Shown piece by piece: positions 59,932-64,000 of a DNA stretch of 64,000 nucleotides; the first letter of the stretch is position 1, and each line of letters starts with the position of its first letter. The position numbers and the translations under genes are program-made. The stretch comes from Bacillaceae bacterium JMAK1. GTDB lineage: Bacteria; Bacillota; Bacilli; Bacillales; Marinococcaceae. Under the pieces are notes generated by a model. That model saw only the letters and a list, made by a program, of their open reading frames with translations. It made no database searches and was not told where the DNA came from. Location: contig JIBW01000003.1 of NCBI GenBank assembly GCA_012970285.1, forward strand, positions 584,115 through 648,114. Direction: 5' to 3'.

Positions 59932-61008
59932 TTGGCGTTCCTGCAAATTCGTCAATTGTGCAAATATTATAACCAACAGAGTACAAAGGCGGTAAATGAG
60001 TTTACCCTTGATATAGAAGAAGGCGAAATCATTAGCTTATTAGGTCCTAGTGGTTGTGGCAAGACGACAACACTACGGATGATCGCGGGATTCGAACAAC
60101 CATCAGCCGGTTCCATGATTAAAAACGATCAAGTGATCTACGATGAGAATACGAATGTAGCACCTGAGAAGAGAAGCGTTGGTATGGTGTTTCAAGACTT
60201 CGCACTTTTTCCTCACTTAACAATAGAGAAGAACATTACATTTGGATTAACGAAAATGTCACGTCAAGCTCGTAAAGACCGAGCCCTAGAAATGCTTCAA
60301 TTAATCGGACTAGAAAACTACGCAAAGTCATTTCCACATGAATTATCTGGTGGACAACAGCAACGCATTGCGCTTGCACGAGCATTAGCTCCAAAGCCAG
60401 ATATCGTGCTACTCGATGAACCATTTAGTAACCTTGACTCGAGTATGAAAGATCAAATGAGAAAAGATGTCGCTTACATGTTACGGGAACAAAAGACAAC
60501 GGCGATTTTTGTAACTCACGATCAAAAGGATGCGTTTGCAATTTCTGACCGGGTTATCGTAATGAATCAAGGAGCCATTCAACAGGTTGATCATCCGAAA
60601 GTGATGTATAAACGACCGTGTAACCAGTTTGTTGCTTCCTTTGTCGGGAAAACGAATTTAATTAACGGTATTATGACCGACGATGAAAGCGGAGTCATGA
60701 CATCCTTTGGCAATGTACAGCTCTTACATAGTTCGAACACGAGTCCAAAGCAAGAGGTTAAACTTTCTATTCGACCAGAGAGCTGTCAAATTAACCAACA
60801 GGGCCAATACTCTGGAATTGTTTCTGAGGTGTACTACGCAGGTGAGTATCAAGAAGTGAGAGTTTGCCTTAATTGCACACCAGAAGCATGCCTACAAGGT
60901 GAGAAAGAAGAAATGTTAATACGTGTGTCCATTGAACACGACATCGAATTAAATCAGCCAATCTCCTTTGATATAATGCCAGATTTAATCGCAGTTGTGA
61001 ACGAATAA
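59932..61008 (+). CDS. Ferric-iron ABC transporter ATP-binding protein, FbpC-like
   Basis: 358 residues starting at TTG 59932, 6 nt after GGAGGGG; earlier in-frame ATGs would run through the Fur box. Nucleotide-binding domain: Walker A GPSGCGKTT, Q-loop VFQDFALFPH, signature LSGGQQQRIALARAL, Walker B IVLLDEPFSNLD, H-loop FVTHDQKDAF. A C-terminal TOBE-type regulatory domain follows (from about 240: CNQFVASFVGKTNLINGIM). It powers the FbpA/FbpB-like binding protein and permease encoded downstream. Confidence 0.94.
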   Translation: MAFLQIRQLCKYYNQQSTKAVNEFTLDIEEGEIISLLGPSGCGKTTTLRMIAGFEQPSAGSMIKNDQVIYDENTNVAPEKRSVGMVFQDFALFPHLTIEKNITFGLTKMSRQARKDRALEMLQLIGLENYAKSFPHELSGGQQQRIALARALAPKPDIVLLDEPFSNLDSSMKDQMRKDVAYMLREQKTTAIFVTHDQKDAFAISDRVIVMNQGAIQQVDHPKVMYKRPCNQFVASFVGKTNLINGIMTDDESGVMTSFGNVQLLHSSNTSPKQEVKLSIRPESCQINQQGQYSGIVSEVYYAGEYQEVRVCLNCTPEACLQGEKEEMLIRVSIEHDIELNQPISFDIMPDLIAVVNE

Positions 61009-61034
61009 AAGAGATGAAAGAGGTTTTATTTACT

Positions 61035-62108
61035 ATGAAGAAATTTGCATTACCTACAATGATGTTTGCGATGGGTGTTGTGGCACTTAGCGCATGTTCA
61101 AGTGATGAAGAAGAAGCATCATCAACAGAAGAAGCTAACGGTGAGGCCGTTGAAGAAGAAGCTGGCGAAATTGTCGTTTACTCCAGTAGAAATGAGAACT
61201 TCACGAATGATCTTTTAGATAAATTTGAAGAAGAAACTGGAATTGAAGTACTCGTTAGTCATCTCGATGATACAGCTGTAAATCTTATTAAAGAAGAGAG
61301 CTCAAACACACAAGCAGATATTTTCCTTTCAAATGATATTGGTGGACTTGAGCACTTAAGATCAGAAGGATACCTTGCTAGTGCAGATCCAGAAGGCATT
61401 GAAACGATTGATGAGAGTTATCGTGCAGAAGACAATTCCTGGATCGGTTTATCAGCAAGAACACGAGTGTTAATGTACAACACAGATCTTATTGATGAAG
61501 AAGATGTACCGACAACCATTGAAGAACTTGCCAACCCTGAATACGAAGGTCAATTCGCAATTACACGCGGTGGTAACGGCTCCATGATCGGTCACGTATC
61601 TGCATTGAGAAACGAGTGGGGCGACGATCGTACGTTAGAATGGTTAAATGCCATCCGTGAAAATGCCGGCGTCGTTACGCAAGGTCACGGTGATATTCGT
61701 CGAGCAGTCGGAGCGGGCGAAGTACCAATTGGTTTAGTGAATAACTATTATTATCATCAGCAACTTGAAGAGCCGATGGACAACAATGTAGGCGTTGTGT
61801 ATCCAGACCAAGAAGATGGAGAGATGGGTGCGGTTATTAATGCCGCAGGTGTTGGATTAGTTCAAGATGCACCTAATGAGGATAACGCTCATGCATTCCT
61901 TGACTGGTTACTGTTACCAGAGAATCAACAAGAATTCTCGTATGAATCTATGGAAGTTCCATTAAATCCAGAAGTAGAGGCTTATGAGAACGCTGCGCCA
62001 CTTGATTCTTACGAAATTCAAGATATGCCACTACGTGAACTAGGGGAAGTTTGGGAAGATACGCGTAGTCTTATCGAAGAATCTGGTTTAGACTTAGAGA
62101 TAGGATAA
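61035..62108 (+). CDS. Ferric-iron binding lipoprotein, FbpA/FutA-like
   Basis: About 357 residues. Signal MKKFALPTMMFAMGVVALSACSS with the lipobox LSAC. An acidic linker (SDEEEASSTEEANGEAVEEE) precedes the class II periplasmic-binding domain: EIVVYSSRNENFTNDLLDKFEEETGIEV, TRGGNGSMIGHVSALRNEWG and the iron-ligand tyrosines in GLVNNYYYHQQL. It binds ferric ion at the outer membrane face. A strong hairpin after the gene probably raises its level above the permease. Confidence 0.94.
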   Translation: MKKFALPTMMFAMGVVALSACSSDEEEASSTEEANGEAVEEEAGEIVVYSSRNENFTNDLLDKFEEETGIEVLVSHLDDTAVNLIKEESSNTQADIFLSNDIGGLEHLRSEGYLASADPEGIETIDESYRAEDNSWIGLSARTRVLMYNTDLIDEEDVPTTIEELANPEYEGQFAITRGGNGSMIGHVSALRNEWGDDRTLEWLNAIRENAGVVTQGHGDIRRAVGAGEVPIGLVNNYYYHQQLEEPMDNNVGVVYPDQEDGEMGAVINAAGVGLVQDAPNEDNAHAFLDWLLLPENQQEFSYESMEVPLNPEVEAYENAAPLDSYEIQDMPLRELGEVWEDTRSLIEESGLDLEIG

Positions 62109-62116
62109 TAGTACAA

Positions 62117-62148
62117 AAAAGCAAAGGTATCCGTGCCTTTGCTTTTTA
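62117..62148 (+). terminator. Partial terminator between binding protein and permease
   Basis: A 12-bp stem, AAAAAGCAAAGG with its complement, ends in TTTTT. It lies between the binding-protein and permease genes of one ABC system, so it probably allows read-through. Confidence 0.88.
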
Positions 62149-62177
62149 TCTGAATTGATTAAAGAAGTGGTGGTACT

Positions 62178-63773
62178 TTGAAACTAAAACGTCTATGGAT
62201 GAACATATGGAAAGGGAATCCACCTGGGAAGTTTTTGCTCGGAATTTCATCACTAGCGGCCATTCTTCTAGCCATTCCTGTGTTATATGTTGTACTTCGT
62301 TCTTTAACCGCTGGAGCTGATCGCTGGGCTCGGCTGCTTGATGGAAGAATCCCCGAACTCCTGTGGAATACGTTAAGTGTCACATTTGCAGTGACCGTCT
62401 CAACAATTATCATTGGTGTTGGAGCCGCCTGGCTTGTGGAGCGTACACAATTGCCATGGAAAAAGTGGTGGCGATGGATTTTGGCGATTCCACTCGTTAT
62501 TCCTCCTTACATCGGTGCTGTCGCCTTTATCATCTTATTAGGTCCACGTGGAAGCTTAGCTCGAACGTGGAGAGAATCAGAATGGTTATCCTCATTCGGT
62601 GAATTCCCGATTGATATTTATAGTTTTACAGGTGTGTGGCTCGTATTAACGTTATTTACATACCCGTATGTGTTTTTAATTTGTTCATCGGCACTACGTC
62701 GAATTAGTCGAAGCTATGAAGAGGTTGCCCGCTCGCAAGGGTTAGGGACGTTGAAGATCTTTGCACGAGTTTATCTCCCGTTCTTACGACCAGCAATCGG
62801 AGCAGGGGCACTGCTCGTCTCTTTGTATGTGATTACAGACTTTGGTGCAATCGCTATGCTTCGTTACTTAACGTTCACTTCGGCAATCTATTACAACATG
62901 GGTAGTTACGACCACGTATCTGCAACCGTGTTAAGTACCGTCTTATTTGCCATTACATTGATTATTTTGTGGATGAATTCGAGGTTTTCTAAGAAACATA
63001 ACGTCGTTCAAAATAGTCGCAGCCAACCGAACGAGCCTTTGAGTCTCGGAAAATGGAAGTGGCCAGCATTTTCTGCACTTGTGGTTCTTTTCTTCTTATC
63101 TGTACTTTTACCCGTTATTGTCATGGTGTACTGGTCAATTATCGGTGTACAGGCAGGTGCGATTGATGCTCGCTTTATCGAGTATTCGGTCAACACATTA
63201 ATGGTGGCAGGGATGGCAGCTGGAATTGCGATCGTGGTAGCCTTGCCAATTCTTTATATTAAGTCAAGACACCCATCCGTCATTAGCACCTCAATTGATC
63301 GACTGGCTTATGCGGGGTACGCATTGCCAGGTGTCATTGTCGCTCTCGGTGTTATTTTTGTCTTTAATAGTTATGTTCCAGTTCTCTATAACACGATCTT
63401 CTTAGTGGCACTTGCGTATGTCATTCGCTTCTTACCACAAGTGTTACAGTCGGGAGAAGCATCGTTGCAACTCGTATCACCAAAGTTGGACGAAGCCGCG
63501 AGAAGTCTAGGTTTAAAACCATGGCAAGTCGTGATACGAGTCATCTTGCCATCCATTCGGTCGGGAATTCTAGCAGGCGGTGCCTTAGTGTTCGTAAGTG
63601 CAGTAAAAGAGCTACCTGCAACCTTGCTGTTAAGACCACCAGGCTTTGAGACGCTCGCTACAAGAATTTGGGTAGAAACGAGCGAAGACTTGTACTACAT
63701 GGCTGCACCCGCAGCGCTAATTATTATTCTCGTTTCAATCCTACCGCTTAAGTATTTGTTGAATAAGTATTAA
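62178..63773 (+). CDS. Ferric-iron ABC permease, FbpB-like
   Basis: 531 residues with twelve predicted helices in two homologous BPD_transp_1 halves. The two EAA coupling motifs are present: EEVARSQGLGTLKIFARVYLPFLRPAIGAG in the first half and DEAARSLGLKPWQVVIRVILPSIRSGILAG in the second. This double-length form is typical of FbpB/FutB/SfuB. The start is TTG 62178 with only a weak purine run upstream, which may keep expression low. It is the last gene before a strong terminator. Confidence 0.94.
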   Translation: MKLKRLWMNIWKGNPPGKFLLGISSLAAILLAIPVLYVVLRSLTAGADRWARLLDGRIPELLWNTLSVTFAVTVSTIIIGVGAAWLVERTQLPWKKWWRWILAIPLVIPPYIGAVAFIILLGPRGSLARTWRESEWLSSFGEFPIDIYSFTGVWLVLTLFTYPYVFLICSSALRRISRSYEEVARSQGLGTLKIFARVYLPFLRPAIGAGALLVSLYVITDFGAIAMLRYLTFTSAIYYNMGSYDHVSATVLSTVLFAITLIILWMNSRFSKKHNVVQNSRSQPNEPLSLGKWKWPAFSALVVLFFLSVLLPVIVMVYWSIIGVQAGAIDARFIEYSVNTLMVAGMAAGIAIVVALPILYIKSRHPSVISTSIDRLAYAGYALPGVIVALGVIFVFNSYVPVLYNTIFLVALAYVIRFLPQVLQSGEASLQLVSPKLDEAARSLGLKPWQVVIRVILPSIRSGILAGGALVFVSAVKELPATLLLRPPGFETLATRIWVETSEDLYYMAAPAALIIILVSILPLKYLLNKY

Positions 63774-63778
63774 TTGTG

Positions 63779-63812
63779 AACCCGAAGGGAGTTACTCCTT
63801 TCGGGTTTTTTT
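63779..63812 (+). terminator. Terminator after the iron permease gene
   Basis: Stem AACCCGAAGGGAG / CTCCTTTCGGGTT (one wobble) with loop TTA and a run of seven T. Confidence 0.93.
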
Positions 63813-63835
63813 GTGTGCGGATTTAAGAGAATGTG

Positions 63836-64000
63836 AGCGGGTAGCAAGAGAAGGTAAGCGTGTAGCAAGAAAGGGTGAGCGTGTAGCAAGAGAATGTGAG
63901 CGTGTAGCAAGAGGAGGTAAGCATGTAGCAAGAGAAGGAGAGTGTGTAGCAAGAGAGGATGGGCGTGTAGCAAGAGAAGGAGAGCGTGTAGCAAGAGAGG
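63836..64000. repeat. 21-bp tandem repeat array, runs off the window
   Basis: Seven full copies and one partial copy of a 21-bp unit, approximately AGCGTGTAGCAAGAGAAGGTG, with a constant GTAGCAAGA core and variable ends. On the plus strand one frame reads a 7-residue repeat like ERVAREG without stops, but it has no start signal. On the minus strand the frame is Leu/His-rich and passes into the terminator. Most likely non-coding. There are no unique spacers, so it is not a CRISPR array. Confidence 0.88.

Noticed and set aside
63770..63994. Minus-strand Leu/His-rich ORF through the 21-bp repeats
   Set aside because: It is low-complexity, runs through the terminator of the iron permease gene and has no RBS. 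It is a by-product of the repeat.
63836..64000. CRISPR-like array
   Set aside because: The 21-bp units are contiguous, with no unique spacers of constant length between them and no cas genes nearby.

Overview
The window looks like chromosomal DNA of a spore-forming Bacillaceae, most likely a soil or alkaliphile-type Bacillus relative. The base composition is moderately AT-rich, with strong Shine-Dalgarno sites and many TTG and GTG starts. Gene sets typical of Bacillus are present: sppA-yteJ, thioredoxin-type arsC, a des/desK/desR-like cold-sensing module, a collagen-like spore-surface protein, a CcpA cre site and classic Fur boxes. I saw no rRNA, tRNA, CRISPR array or complete insertion sequence.

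Layout. 1-5.1 kb: a truncated response regulator, sppA-yteJ, and several small membrane or exported proteins, including two tiny ORFs (35 and 44 aa) joined by an ATGA overlap. 5.4-7.5 kb: a secreted amidase with about six SH3b domains. 7.8-9.3 kb: a PadR regulator with a partner membrane protein and paired operators. 9.4-11.7 kb: an enoyl-CoA hydratase and an orphan EcsB-like permease. 11.7-14.6 kb: an AT-rich FAD-monooxygenase/TetR/unknown operon with two perfect palindromic operators, bracketed by a direct repeat, so probably acquired. 14.7-24.9 kb: housekeeping and accessory genes (MFS, VOC, DinB, GNAT, sarcosine oxidase-like, PP2C-like), a Fur-controlled flavin reductase and an arsRBC operon.

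25.3-35 kb: a fatty acid desaturase with a DesK/DesR-like pair, a pentapeptide-repeat protein, a TetR regulator with two tandem DNA-binding domains plus a hydrolase, and then a second DesK/DesR-like pair with membrane proteins. The desaturase promoter and the second two-component promoter have the same architecture (two TGACAC-type sites 23 bp apart, the same distance to the -10), so they look like members of one regulon. 35.1-36.7 kb: a small membrane-protein gene apparently split by a 1.3 kb block carrying two small genes and flanked by a 16-bp direct repeat.

36.8-39.2 kb: a MocR-type regulator whose PLP lysine is an arginine, divergent from an EamA exporter. 39.2-46.3 kb: a catabolic operon (TAXI-TRAP binding protein, fused TRAP permease, ADP-forming acyl-CoA synthetase, AidB-like acyl-CoA dehydrogenase) behind a strong promoter with a perfect cre site, probably for uptake and activation of an unidentified carboxylic acid under glucose repression. 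46.4-50.9 kb: an M14 carboxypeptidase, an MccF-like S66 peptidase, TetR and a CPBP protease.

51-53.4 kb: divergent spore-surface candidates, a collagen-like protein and a beta-propeller protein, that share an identical 8-residue N-terminal motif. 53.5-63.8 kb: iron acquisition: AraC-SBP fusion regulator, siderophore ABC importer, FhuF-like reductase, then a ferric-iron ABC importer, with three Fur boxes. The window ends in a 21-bp tandem repeat that runs off the edge.

Three genes (starting near 3674, 16717 and 35897) have a near-perfect Shine-Dalgarno followed at the right spacing by ATT or ATC and no plausible ATG/GTG/TTG. These are flagged as possible non-canonical starts.
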